DNA from: Chamaecyparis obtusa | Taxonomy: Eukaryota > Streptophyta > Pinopsida > Cupressales > Cupressaceae | NCBI GenBank assembly: GCA_027943335.1 | Contig: BSBK01006393.1 | Location: 1 to 64,000 of the forward strand | Reading direction: 5' to 3' | Length of the DNA: 64,000 nucleotides | Part shown: positions 24,801 to 36,433 of the stretch, one piece after another | Layout: each line of letters begins with the position of its first letter | Position numbering within the stretch: position 1 is the stretch's first letter | Notes under the pieces: generated by a model | What the model was told of the DNA's origin: nothing | What the model saw: only the letters and a program-made list of their open reading frames with translations | Databases searched by the model: none | Program-made: the position numbers and the translations under genes

Positions 24801-26930
24801 AAGCATGATTGGGTAGTGATCTTTTGGGGCTCATATCTCAGACCTCGTGAGAGCTATTGACAAACTGTCAGGGGCTATGGGATCATATTTATGAGGTCTA
24901 CAATAACCTATCACAGTTTTGGCCAATTCAACTTCATTTGCATTTGGAAAGACGATCTCAGTCGATGCCAAAATTTGTAGTGAGGGTCAGTTGAAAGCAG
25001 CTCAGCAACATATCTTTCAAACTATCTGACATTGCATTGAAATTTCTACTCCATCGGCTCTGGTTGGCCAATTAAATTCTAGGGACAACCCTTTTCCACC
25101 CATAGATTCATTGGAATGCTTGCGACACCACTCGACCCAAGTGACCCCAAGGTGCACTAAGCATGATTGGGCAGTGATCTTTCAGGGCTTGTATCTCATA
25201 CCTTGTGAGAGGTATTGACAAACCATCAAGGGCTATGAGATCATGTTTCCAAGGTCTACAATAACCTCTCTCAGTTTTGGCTGATTCAACTTCATTTGCA
25301 TTTGGTAAGATGATCTTAGTCGATGCCAAAACTTGCATTGAGGGTCAGTTGAAAGCGGCTTAGCAGCGTATCTTTCAAACCATCTGACATTGCATCAAAC
25401 CATCTTGTCCATTAGCTCCGGTTGGCTGGGTAAATGCCACTAACAACCCCATTCTACCCATAGTCACTAGAACGCTCATGACCACACTCGACCAAAGTGA
25501 CCCCAAGGTGCACTAAGCACGATTGGGCAGCGATCTTTCAGGGCTCGTATCTTAGACCTTGTGAGAGGTATTGACAAACTTTCAGGGACTACACGATCAT
25601 TTTTCCAAGCTCTACAATAACCTCTCTCAGTTTTGGGTGATTCAACTTCATTTTCATTTGGCAAGATGATCTTAGTCAATGTCAAAACTTGCAGTGAGGG
25701 TGAGTTGAAAGTGGCTCAGTAGTGTATCTTTCAAACCGTCTGACATTGAATCAAACCATCTACTCCATTTACTCTAATTGGATGGTTAAATGCCACTAAC
25801 AACCTTGTTCTGGCCACAGAGTCACTGGAACGCTCGTGACCATGCTCGACCCAAGTGACCCCAAGGTGCACTAAGCATGATTGGGCAGCGATCTTTTGGG
25901 GCTCATATCTTAGACCTTGTGAGAGCTATTGAAAAACTATTAGGGGATACAGGATCATGTTTCTAAGGTCTACAATAACCTATCTTAGTTTTGGGCGATT
26001 CAACTTCATTTTCATTTGGAAAGATGATCTCAGTTGATGCCAAAATTTGTAGAGGGTCAATTGAAAGCGGCTTAGCAACGTATCTTTCAAACTGTCTGAC
26101 ATTGCATCGAACCATCTGCTCCATCATCTTTGGTTGGTCAAGTAAATTCTAGGGACAACCCTGTTCCACCCACAAAGTCATTGGAATGCTCATGACACCA
26201 CTCGACCCAAGTGACCCCAAGGTGCACTAAGCATGATTGGGCAGCGATCTTCTGTGGCTCATATCTTGGATCTCGTGAGAGGTATCAAAAAACCATTAGG
26301 GGCTACAAGATGATGTTTCTAAGGTCCATAATAACCTCTCTGATTTTTGGGTGATTCAACTTTGTTTTCATTTGGCAAGACGATCTGAGTCAATGCCAAA
26401 ACTTGCAGTGAGGGTCAGTTGAAAGTGGCTCAGCAGCGTATCTTTCAAACCATCTATCTTGACATCAAACTGTTTGCTCCATCAACTCTAATTGGCTGGG
26501 TAAACACCACTGACAACCTCATTACACCCACAAAGTCACTGGAACACTCGCGACCACGCTCGACCCAAGTGACCCCAAGGTGCACTAAGCACAATTGGGC
26601 AACGATCTTTCGGTGCTCATATCTCAAACCTCATGAGAGGTATCAACAAAATGTTAGAAGCTATGGGATCATGTTTTCAATGTCTATAATCACCTCTCTC
26701 GATTTTGGGCGATTTGAGTTTGTTTGCATTTGGCAAGACGATCTCAATCAATGCCAAAACTTGCAGTGAGGGTTAGTTGAAAGAGTCTTAGCAGTGTATC
26801 TTTCAAACCATCTGACATTGCATTGAACCATCTGCTCCATCAACTTTGGTTGGCTGAGTAAATGCCACTGACAACCCTGTTTTGTCCACAGAGTCACTGG
26901 AACACTCACGACCACGCTCGACCCAAGTGA
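21885..26930. repeat. 357-bp tandem repeat array (about 14 units)
   Basis: The word AAGGTGCACTAAG recurs near 22310, 22668, 23024, 23383, 23720, 24077, 24434, 24792, 25150, 25505, 25863, 26218 and 26577: spacing 355-359, with one unit of 337. Units at 24077/24434/24792 pair best with 25150/25505/25863, giving a three-unit higher-order repeat of about 1072 bases. For example, both middle units lack the same bases before TCACTAGAAC. The array starts and ends at different phases (GACAACC at the left, CCCAAGTGACC at the right). Frames of about 70 codons on minus recur, but I regard them as by-products. Confidence 0.92.
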
Positions 26931-27084
26931 CCTAACAACACAAGTGTTACATTTCTTTGTGCATTTAGTAAACCCCAATATGATGAGTTATATACACAGT
27001 GAGTATATACATAGTATTGAAACAATGTAGTACTAAGTGGCTCAAGTGAGTATATATAATGATATAAAACATAAGAACATAGAA

Positions 27085-27119
27085 AATCTATAGAAGTTAA
27101 ACCTCAAACATAATAAGCT
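27085..27119. repeat. 35-base direct repeat right of the 357-bp array
   Basis: Partner of 21492-21526; the pair brackets the array about 5.6 kb apart. Confidence 0.7.
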
Positions 27120-27366
27120 CCATGAACAGGGTATTCTAGAGTAAAGAAAAACAAATGTAACTTCAACAAGATATAATTTAAATCATAATGATAATCATAG
27201 TCAAGATATAACTTCACCATAAAATTCTATAAACATGAATAATAAATATGTATACAAAAGATGACGCAAATATAACATAAAAATGAACATGTTCTATATA
27301 TAGAAAGTATCAAATGTATCAAAAGTATCTCTATATACAAATATGGCACATGCCATTTCAAAATGT

Positions 27367-29584
27367 CTACAAAATCAATGTTTCAAGGTGTACAATGTGG
27401 CATATATTCCATCTCAAAATGTGCCAAGTGGCATCTCTAAATGACCACAAAACTAAAACTACATCCAATGTCATAGGGGGATCATCAAAATGTAGCCTCT
27501 TTGAAGAAGTGTTTTCCTCTGATTGATCCTGCATAAAAAATGAGTTAAAACCCAAGTTAGATTGCTTACTTTATATGATTTGTGTGTGTGTGTGTGTATA
27601 ATTCATAAATCAAACACTAATTTAATTAAAATTATTACTAAATACAAATATATGTACCTATCCTCTTGGTCACCTACCATGATTAGGTGTCCTAGCATAA
27701 GTCCTTGGTAGCGAAGGGACCATGCCAACAATACCAACTCTGACCTATAAATATATATTTGCAATAATGAGATTAGTAGAGTGGTGCAACATAGAGTAAT
27801 AAATCTACAAAATAGGATGATTTGAACTAAAATTAAAACTTACATCTAGTGATCCCTCTTGTGGAATAGTGGGCTAGGTCAACAAAGATATGAAAGATTC
27901 TTGTGGGACCTCCCTCACACTAGGAGTAACCTATGAGAGTAAAAAGATTGTCAATTATATATAAATGTACTTCATCATAACAACCCTAGTTACAAAATAC
28001 AAATAACAATATGTAAAAGTCTACATACAATCGGGCTATCACTTCGAATCAAGATGCCTATCAGCCTAGGCTCCCGAACCCGTGTCGAAAAATCATCGAT
28101 CGCCACACCCTATACAATAAATTCAAGTAAAATATTTATTACTACACACAAGTGGCATACATAGGCATGCATAATTAATCTTAAACAATTAATTACCTTT
28201 CCTTTGTCGATACCTGATGAAGGAGCCCCCTCGTGCCCCCTACTAACATTAGTTGTAGCCATCAAGAGTACAATAAGATGATAATATATTAGTAAATGTA
28301 TGAATTTTATTGCTCTAATTGATAGAGATTTAAGCATGTACACCAAATGATATAAAAAAAAACTAATGGGTACATAATTTATAATATACTGTATAGGCAT
28401 CAAGGCCAAATGAAATGGCCAAAGCTGTGGACTCATCCACCTGTCTCAACTCCTCCTGTGTCATCAACTGAACATAAATGCAAAATATATATATACACAA
28501 GTCCATGCAATCATTAAAACTAATCTAAATAAATAAATTAAATAAGTCATGTGACAAATTTATTTACAATGTTTACTCTTACCGTACCAATAGGAGTCCA
28601 TGGCTCTGCGTACACCTCCTGAGTACTCTCATGAGATGTAGATGCTCCATGAGGTGTTGCAGCCTCTGCAGCTGCGTCTCCTACATCCTCCTCATCAATA
28701 ACATACTGATATGTACCAGCATTAGTAAGCGGTCTGAGGCACATATTCTTGCATATAATGCAAATATGGGGCTCGCATACATGTGAACTCCGGTGAGATG
28801 TGGATGTACCAGCATCATCCACACCAGGAGGAAACACTGACCTGGTCTACGTGATCAACTGATCACTCAACAAATGAATGGCCCTAATAGTTTGTGAGGC
28901 AACCTCTGCAATGATATCAGGATGCTTCACTCAAGGAGGGGGTGAGACATCAGTGGGAGGGACAAAGGTAGTGGCCTTTTTGCACTAGGAAAATGACCTA
29001 GTCTGAGGAGCTCCTCTGCCTACGCCCATGTTGGGCCTCATACTCCAATAATTAACATTGTGACCAAGCACAAACTTAGGATACAATTTTTTTATGAAAT
29101 TGAAAGGGAGCTCCAAATTGCTATGGGGTGGTTTATCAAAAACCATCGACCAGCAATCCCAAAAGTGTGTGCACATTGCTTCATTTGTGCACCATTTTAT
29201 TGATAATTTGGGCTTTTTGGGGTCAACTGGTATTCTGGTTTTAGGATTCACAAAAAGAGAGGCTATATCTTCCTTACTTATATTAAGGGCTACAATCCCA
29301 TCATGGTCAAGGCTGTCATTAAATTAGGCGTGCATATCATCATGCCAATGAAGAGCACCATTACATTGGTGCATGAGTGTGTCAATATTGTCAGCAATAG
29401 TATTTAATGTGGCAAGCATGGGACCTAATGTAGGTATATTTTGATATGTATTTTAGAAACCTCGTATTGTGTTCAAATTATCTTGTATCAAATCTTGTAA
29501 AGATGGAGGGTTTTGAAGTGGGGGATTGTTTTGGGGATTGTTATTTGGTGCGGAAGGGTTATTTTCTTCATTATTGTCAGCCAT
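27367..29584 (-). pseudogene. Second gene of the large DNA element, multi-exon, function unknown
   Basis: ATG at 29584 begins MADNNEENNPSAPNNNPQNN, a low-complexity Asn/Pro head. Exon 1 runs to 28583 (donor GTAAGAG) with five or so stops in one continuous frame. It includes KLSIKWCTNEAMCTHFWDCW, GVGRGAPQT and a Cys/His-rich CEPHICIICKNMC. Exon 2 is 28467-28390 (LMTQEELRQVDESTALAISF), 26 codons. A part around 28260-28197 has an uncertain acceptor. Exon 4 is 28109-28029 (27 codons) and exon 5 is 27930-27844 (29 codons); both have AG/GT borders and phase 0. Exon 6 starts at 27744, exon 7 at 27528 after TATGCAG. No family recognised. It lies next to the shared right terminus and points towards the transposase gene, so it is probably an accessory transposition protein (inference). 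Confidence 0.6.
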
Positions 29585-29889
29585 GCCTGATTAAATAAAA
29601 AACAAATCTAAATTTCAATTTGATTTCATATATTATTACACAAATAAATACAAAACCCTATTTCAACCAAAAAAACTACATTTAGCATCAAAATGAAATA
29701 AAACAATCAAAATCTACAAAGAATTTACTTACCGTATAGTGCAGAGATCGAATTTTTTATTGCAAAAATCAGATACCTAAAAATATCATTTGTCTGATAT
29801 TTCCAACCGTTTTCCAAACCCAAAACGTGAGAAGAAATGAGGAAAATGGCTCGCGGGTTTTAATTTATGCCACAGGTTTTGGGTACCCG

Positions 29890-30044
29890 ATTAAGCCTGT
29901 GCTTTGGTGTCAGGTTTGCCCAGGTGTACTGACACCTAGGCCTACTAAAAAGTCAACAAGCATTTTCATGCACTTTTGGATGACTGAAAAGTGAATATTT
30001 TTCACATCATCACTTTTTGGCCCCTCATGATCTTGCACATACCC
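29890..30044 (-). repeat. Right terminal region of the large DNA element
   Basis: Nearly identical to about 530-680. Read from the end inward it begins GGGTATGTGCAAGATCATGA and reaches GGGTACCC at 29881-29888. The same GGGTACCC word occurs at 517-524 and 17954-17961. Confidence 0.8.
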
Positions 30045-32977
30045 AAGTGTTTCATATTGTTTAAAAGGAATGATTACATCATTCCCTTCCATTCTCCAAT
30101 TGTTGCAGCCAATCTTGGTATTCATATTAACTTTGCATCAATATAATGTGGTTATATGAAGTTGGAATTTAAAGAGGCTTTGAACTTTTCATTTCATTAC
30201 TTGAAGGTCCCAAGGGAGTTCCAAGAAGGTTTTCCTTGTCTTGTGGTCAACAATTCTCTATTTACTATCATAGGTAGGGACAATCACTACATGTATCATC
30301 TTGTTTGTTCATGGTTTCATTCCTACAAGGGAATGACCCTTGGGAGGGTCTTCCTGACAAGAAAATTATTTCCCTCATTGAAACAATCTCATATCCCCTT
30401 AATAACAATGAGGTTTTTTCCATTCATCTCATCATGGTGTCCTTACTATTTTAATCGTATATCTCTCTAGTTTTGCATCATTGTTAACAACAATCTTTGA
30501 TCACATTTAATCACTATATCAACATCTTTTTCCACTAGTTTGATCTTTTTTTCATCATATGACAATGAATATCTATCATTTATGTCCCATAGACCACTCA
30601 TTATTCATCTGAAACATATTTCTTGATATCACTATCTTCAACCTTATGAAGTCATTGAACACATATTTTTTTGCATTTGTACCCACTATTATGATAGAGG
30701 AACTTGTTGTCTTCATTTTTTTATAGCACTAAGACTATGTCTTCTACACTTCTTTACTATTGCCTTGTGTCACTTCACAATATATCATTGCCTCTTACCC
30801 TATATTTGATCAATGCCCTTTAGTAGCATTGTATCCCTCTGTTGATGGCATATGACAATCTTTTGATATCCTTTGTGACTATCAACAACAATAAATTATA
30901 GGTAAACACCCCCTACTATTCACTACTCCGCTTTCCTGAATATTACCATTTAGTGAACCTTCAATCTCCGTGTTATGTTTTTATTGTCCTCAAATATTTA
31001 TTTAACTATTTTTTAACATAAAAAAATTATCATTTCATCTTGTGAACATTGTTTAGACACACCATTCCTCCTCACTTACCTTACCATATCCTCATAGTTT
31101 TCATAGTCACTATTTCATATCTTCATATCTTTGTCAAGGAAGGATAAAAAAAGTCTTATCAGTCTTCTATATGATTTGGAGTAAGAGTTTCACTTTCACT
31201 TTGACTATAAAGGAACTGGTTGCATAAATACAATGATTTTGGGCCTAACTCTATAATAGGGATAGAAAGTGCCTAACTCTATAATAGGGATATAAAGTGA
31301 TGGTTTTGCATTGAATACTCTCTCCCAAACATTTATAAAGGTGAATGGTGTTAGAGAAGGGTGTAAGGATCCTGAGTAACATTCTTAATAATAGGGTAAA
31401 GATTGAAAGAATCCATTTGATCTGTCTCTTGGTGTCTATAGTCCTAATTCATATATATAGAAGTTAGTGACAGTCATAACCTTTGAAGGTCCAAATTTAT
31501 GTGATTATTTTCATTAAGGCTGGTTGAGCTTTAAGACAAACCTTCTTATCATTTCTCAAGGATACACCATTTATTACTTTAAATTGTATTTTTGTTTTAT
31601 CTAATCAAATGACCAATGGAATGAAAGACCATCTTTTGTGAATTAGTAATACATAACTAAATAAGATGATAGTCAATCTTGATAAGATGATTTTGAAGAA
31701 CTAAATTGTGGTATTTAGGTGCTCTACACCAATAGATCATAGGAAAAAGCTTATTCCACACCTTGCAAATTATTTTTAGGAAGAAATGGTAGGATACAAT
31801 TTTTTCTTTTATGAAGCCTCTTTATCTAAATGGGATCAAATTTCTTTCACTTCAATTGAATCAGGGATGCAAAGGTGCTCTGCATCATTTGGGTATACCA
31901 CATAATTGAGTGTTATATCGAATCGATGTAGAGAAACCTCTGCACAACTAGTCCCAATGAAGAGATAAAGGCATTGATCTCATTTAGACAAAGAGGGTTC
32001 AACCTAGAAAAAGGGTATCGTACCATTTGTACCAACTTGTTGAAACATCAATATATGTCAAATAAGAATAGACCAAACAAGAACTTAATATATGTATACA
32101 TTATAGAGATGTGTACATGAGCCATTAATAAACATAATTTTACAAATGTCATACAATAGACCATTGGTTGATAACAAGGTAATCATAAAATTATAAACAT
32201 GAAGACCTTCCTGACAAGAGCCCTAGACCCCTATTACACACAAACATTAGGGGAAGAATATTGTAGGAGTGTGTTTCCAGCCTACCACGAAGTAGTTATG
32301 CTTCCTTGGAATCTTTCCTGACATGAAATATACCCAACCTAGCTAGAGGGAAGCTAATCAAGTAAAATTGATCGGAGTAATGGAATTATGCAGATTAGCT
32401 TACGTGCTTCAAATGCTAACAATAACATCATAATAGATATATACATCAAGTAATATATTAGAAGGTACAATAATGTTTTGGTAGTTATATCTCCTATAGT
32501 TCACCAAGTTTATATAAATCTGAGATCGCTCATTTCATAAAGGAACAACATACAACTAATCATTGTAAGTTTTAGAATACTAATGAATTTTGACGTGCTT
32601 TTCAAATAATCCTAGAATTATCATTAAATGTCTTTTCTGCATTCTAAAAACTTTTGTTTCTAATAATTATTCATAAATAACAATTATTTTGTTATAATAT
32701 TTTCTAATTTCTTTATTTAATAATAATAATTGTATAAATAAACTTAAGAAAAAATTATATATAAAAAATAACAAAATATGAAATTAGAAACAGCAAGTTA
32801 AAAGTTTTTTTAAATAATATAAATAAGAAATATTGATCCACGTAGACTCCGAAAATAGACCGCTACACCATCATTCAATGTAATTTACAAATTAACCTTC
32901 TTAGCAATAAGACATTTACAAATATTACAGCTATACATTTAAAAGTAGACGATGAAGACAAGCACGCAGATTCCTTC
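30045..32977. other. No recognisable gene; one short tandem duplication
   Basis: Flank of the DNA element. A 28-base unit GCCTAACTCTATAATAGGGA... is tandemly repeated at 31243-31270 and 31271-31298 with one change. An open stretch of 104 codons at 30156-30470 (+) shows no known motif. I see nothing else. Confidence 0.5.
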
Positions 32978-33642
32978 TTATCTTGACAAATCATTCAGGG
33001 GAGGGCGGTGGGTAAGTTCCTTGAAGACATTTCTCGCTTGTGAGCTCTGACAAAGTGGGCCTTGAAAATGCATTACTTTGATAATTAACGTCTCTATTTT
33101 GTACGGATATCCCACATGGGTGGTATCAAATTTTTCTCTTATACCGGTCCCTTCATTTTCGTCATTATCAGAGCACCTGTCAAGTCGTGCAGTGAAAATC
33201 CATATTTTCCTTGAATATTCCAAAAGAAATATTTAGAAATGACAAGAAAGAGGAGGAACCGCGTAAAGAAAGCTCACGAAAAAGTAAAGTTTCTTAATCG
33301 TACAAAAAATTCAAAATAATGTATTCTTGAGCAATCCATTTGGATGTGCTGGCCGGGATTTGAATCTTGCACGTCTTTAGTCTTCATAATTATTCCTTTT
33401 TTCTCTTGTAAAATTTCACAGGGACGGAAAAACCGTGGAAAAAATGTCTGTTTGCAGTCATCAATTACAGAAAATAAAAGTTTGAAAGTGATTCCTCCTT
33501 CGCTTCAAACATCTTTACCCAAATCGAACCGATGAAATTATATGCAGTGGTAATTTCATGATTACAAAATTTCCCTACTAACGTCTCTGTGTTTACTCTC
33601 AAATAAAGTCAAGTCTTGCAGGATTAACAGCCCACTTTCCTT

Positions 33643-33888
33643 GTGAGCTCTCAAACAAAATCAAAGTCTTGCAGAGAAAAATACACCTTCCTGTCTACTT
33701 ACCGGCCCACTTTTCTCGAATCTCGACACATTGCTTTAAAGCTTTCAAAATTTCTCCAGTTTGGAAAGTCAGGAGGGTATATTTCATTTTTTCGTTCATT
33801 AGAGGAGTTCCCTGAACTGGAGGAGGGAGCCATGCCATCCCTCCATACATTTGAACTGCGTTACTGTCCTAATGAGTTCCTAGAATAG
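33643..33888 (+). pseudogene. NBS-LRR-like C-terminal leucine-rich fragment
   Basis: The frame includes SLEEFPELEEGAMPSLHTF and ELRYCPNEFLE, ending TAG. The pattern FPELEEGAMPSL followed by L.YC is what I expect in the last leucine-rich repeats of plant NBS-LRR resistance proteins. Only about one repeat is convincing. No NB-ARC motif (P-loop, GLPL) is visible nearby. The sequence then passes straight into the dispersed repeat/LTR at 33884. The residue pattern is direct; the family assignment is from memory. Confidence 0.4.
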
Positions 33889-35021
33889 ATTGAACTCCTC
33901 ATAAGATCCTAAAGAGGTTGAAACCTTTGATGAGTTATAACTTAGCCTTTTTTGCTCTTTATCCATTTATTCTCTCTTTTCTAACAAATTCAAATTGTGC
34001 ATACCCATTAGGTCCTTTTCTAGAAGAAAATTTTTGAAAAACTAATAGAAAATCAGCCAAAATTGAATTGAAAATTGAAATTTGTGGATCCAAATGCTCT
34101 TGCATTAGACACATTGAATAAGAGGTGTGAGAAAATTAAACTAGTAGAACAAATTCCTAAACTAATCTTGAGAGGAGGGTAAAAAATTTCTCAAATCTTT
34201 AGAACAGTTATAGAAAATTAACACAAATAACATACAAAATATGCATACCACAACATGATTATTTACATGGGGAGAGTGCTTTTGGGAGAAAATCCCCACA
34301 CTTTAAAAGTCACCTAATATATTGTTCAAAATTAAATAACAAATTACAATATACTTGTAGATCAAGCCTCTCATGGGATTATCACCAACCAAATATCTAG
34401 AGGTTACTAAAGAGATAGAAGAATCTTACACACACTCTCCATTTCACACACCTAACATAATGGAGATAAAATACATGAAAATGTCAAATGGTAATAGAAA
34501 ACCATGGGATAAAAGCCACTTATAGAGTGGTACCCATCTTATCTCTAGTCAAATATGTTGTATGATGTGTCAAAACACACACCAATACATGTAACTCCCT
34601 TTTATAGTTCATTTATCTGTTCAACACATTTTTATATTTCCTATTTCAAGAGGCTGAACTTCTAAAGGCCATAACTTTTGAGACAGATCTTTGATTGATG
34701 AACTATATGAAGCACCCAAAAGCTTGTAACATGCTCTATCAAGGTATAACCTGTTATGTCAGTTATAGACATTTTCGGGCCATTTTGGAGCCTCTAAAGA
34801 TTTCAAAATTAAAATAATAAAAAAAAATTTGGCAACTTAAAAAAAAGAAACTTTAATATCTTCAAATCTAGACATGACCTTGCAAAAATATTTTTATCAT
34901 CGTGCTTATCTAACCCATACAAATCTTTTGGGAAAGTTTAGGGAAAATTTGTTATCAAATTTGTAAATTTACTATAAGTGTAATAACATTTAAATACAAG
35001 GTTGAGACATGTTTCCTAACA
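33884..35021 (-). repeat. 3' LTR of a Copia relic (outer end unclear)
   Basis: Ends TTTCCTAACA at 35021, followed by a polypurine tract (minus strand GTGGGAGAT, 35022-35030) and RNase H remains. Its first 770 bases or so match 3396-4000. A clean TG start is not visible at 33884, where the two copies diverge. Confidence 0.65.
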
Positions 35022-35030
35022 ATCTCCCAC

Positions 35031-35471
35031 TTGTCAAATACCTTGCAAGAGAAAAGTGAGTATTTGCATCTTACTTCAATTACTAGTGGTCATGAGGCCT
35101 ATAGACTCCAAGCATCATCTGAAATTCTCTATGTTCATAGGCTTCATTAATGAATTTTCAATAAAGTTTCTACCTTAAGCAACTTGACCTTTCTATCCTC
35201 GACCATATCTCTAACAAAATGATATTGAAAATCAATGTCTTTGGTCGCGACATGAAATTTTATGTTTGTAGCTAGTCAAATCGCACTCTAACTATCACAA
35301 TGATTTTCAATTTCTCCTTGTTTTATTCCAATATCTAAGCATAGTCTCTTAAGCCAAATGACTTATTTTACAAGCAAGAGTAGTTGTCATATACTTAGCT
35401 TCAGTAGTGGAAAAAGCAACCACATCTTATTAGTTATTCATCTAAAAAATTGTATTACCAAATAAGGTAAA
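35031..35471 (-). pseudogene. Copia RNase H remnant (3' part)
   Basis: Minus-strand pieces spell the usual RNase H end in broken frames: S-T-T-E-A at about 35398-35412, a CD(N)-type site and a KHIEI-like block. It is continued by 39575-39935 across the Gypsy insertion: LFGNT on this side, NWADNIDRN on the other. Confidence 0.65.
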
Positions 35472-36273
35472 TGATGCAGGAGCATCCTGGGTATAAGAGC
35501 AATCTTGCATCACCCAAAAATATTTTTGTTTTTGTATTCAATAAGGGCTATCTTGTGTAGAGCTACTATTTATGGAAACTTGCTATTTTTAGTAAGTTGG
35601 TCATATGATCTCGGAATGTTCTGATTTCACAGTTGGAGGTTCATCATAGTCATATCAGCCTACCAGTTGAGTTTCATTGCCACATCATCTGTATTGGTGA
35701 AGTTATTGAGGTTTTTGGGTATGAAATTTTTCAGGTCAATTTTGAAGGCCTTAGAGGCTCCGGATCACGATCGACCCCCTACTGACTAGTGCTTGCACAT
35801 GTCAGGCACTGTAGATCTCGTCATGGTGTTTCTGAAAAGTGGTTACAATAGAAAAACAAAGCTACGGTTAAAAAGTTATGGCCTCCGGAAGTTGGGCTAC
35901 CTAAAAGCATATTTTATATTTCTTTGGAGCCGACCCTATTGTAAAAATTGTGAAAATAAAATAATTCTATGTATCGTCAACCTTAAGGGCTAAATTTCTG
36001 GAACCTTCTTGGGCAGTGGAAATTGCTTATATAAAGAAGGCCCATAGTGTTGTCTAGGCAGTTCTGAGTAGTAGATCTAGGTATTGATTTGAGGCTTTGT
36101 CCTACAGAATATTGTAAGGGAATGCCCATGTGGCTTTGCATATTGTACTTTTGAAAGTTTGTAATTTCACATTTGTGGAGATAATAAGAAGCTCATTTTC
36201 TGTTCTTGCATATGGTTGTTGTTTCTCTATTTATGTTATGTGTTTGTGGTATTAAGGGGAGCACCCTTCATCA
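35472..36273 (+). repeat. 5' LTR of the chromovirus
   Basis: 802 bases. A TATATAAA box lies at 36028-36035, ahead of AGAAGGCCCATAG, a plausible transcription start region. Confidence 0.93.
36028..36035 (+). promoter_or_regulatory. TATA box in chromovirus LTR
   Basis: TATATAAA; the same box is at 39324-39331 in the 3' LTR. Confidence 0.6.
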
Positions 36274-36275
36274 AG

Positions 36276-36286
36276 TGGTATCAGAG
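36276..36286 (+). promoter_or_regulatory. Primer-binding site of the chromovirus
   Basis: TGGTATCAGAG two bases after the LTR end; initiator tRNA-Met type. Confidence 0.85.
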
Positions 36287-36433
36287 TAGGAGTTCCTGAG
36301 TGTGTAAACAAATCACAGACTATGAGGTAGTTTGCACCAGGACTATGGGTTAGGGTTTCTATGTAAACAGATCACCGATTGTGAGGCAGTTTGCACCAGG
36401 ACCGTGGTTAGGGTTTCAGTGCGCATCGTGAAA

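Larger units (their letters stand above)
17891..30044 (+). mobile_element. Large DNA transposon with transposase, second gene and internal satellite
   Basis: The right terminus (29890-30044, reading GGGTATGTGCAAGATCATGA inward from 30044) is shared with the small element ending at 680; the flanks differ beyond the same base. The left subterminal block at 17898-17961 is shared with 366-524. Inside, from the left: a transposase-like gene on plus (18113-21055), a 357-bp satellite (21885-26930), and a spliced gene on minus (29584-27367). The true left end was not found: no inverted copy of the right terminus is visible near 17.4-17.9 kb or before the 160-bp array, so the left coordinate is provisional. 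The superfamily is not assigned. Confidence 0.6.

Noticed and set aside
22656..25685. Repeated minus-strand frames of about 70 codons (IVLPNENEVKSPKTERGYC type)
   Set aside because: A by-product of the 357-bp satellite; starts and lengths vary with point changes and most units lack the frame.
30156..30470. Open plus-strand frame of 104 codons next to the DNA element
   Set aside because: No recognised domain; length is compatible with chance in AT-rich sequence.
32978..33223. Open minus-strand frame of 81 codons
   Set aside because: No motif, no repeat elsewhere in the window and no splice or promoter context; not enough to call a gene.
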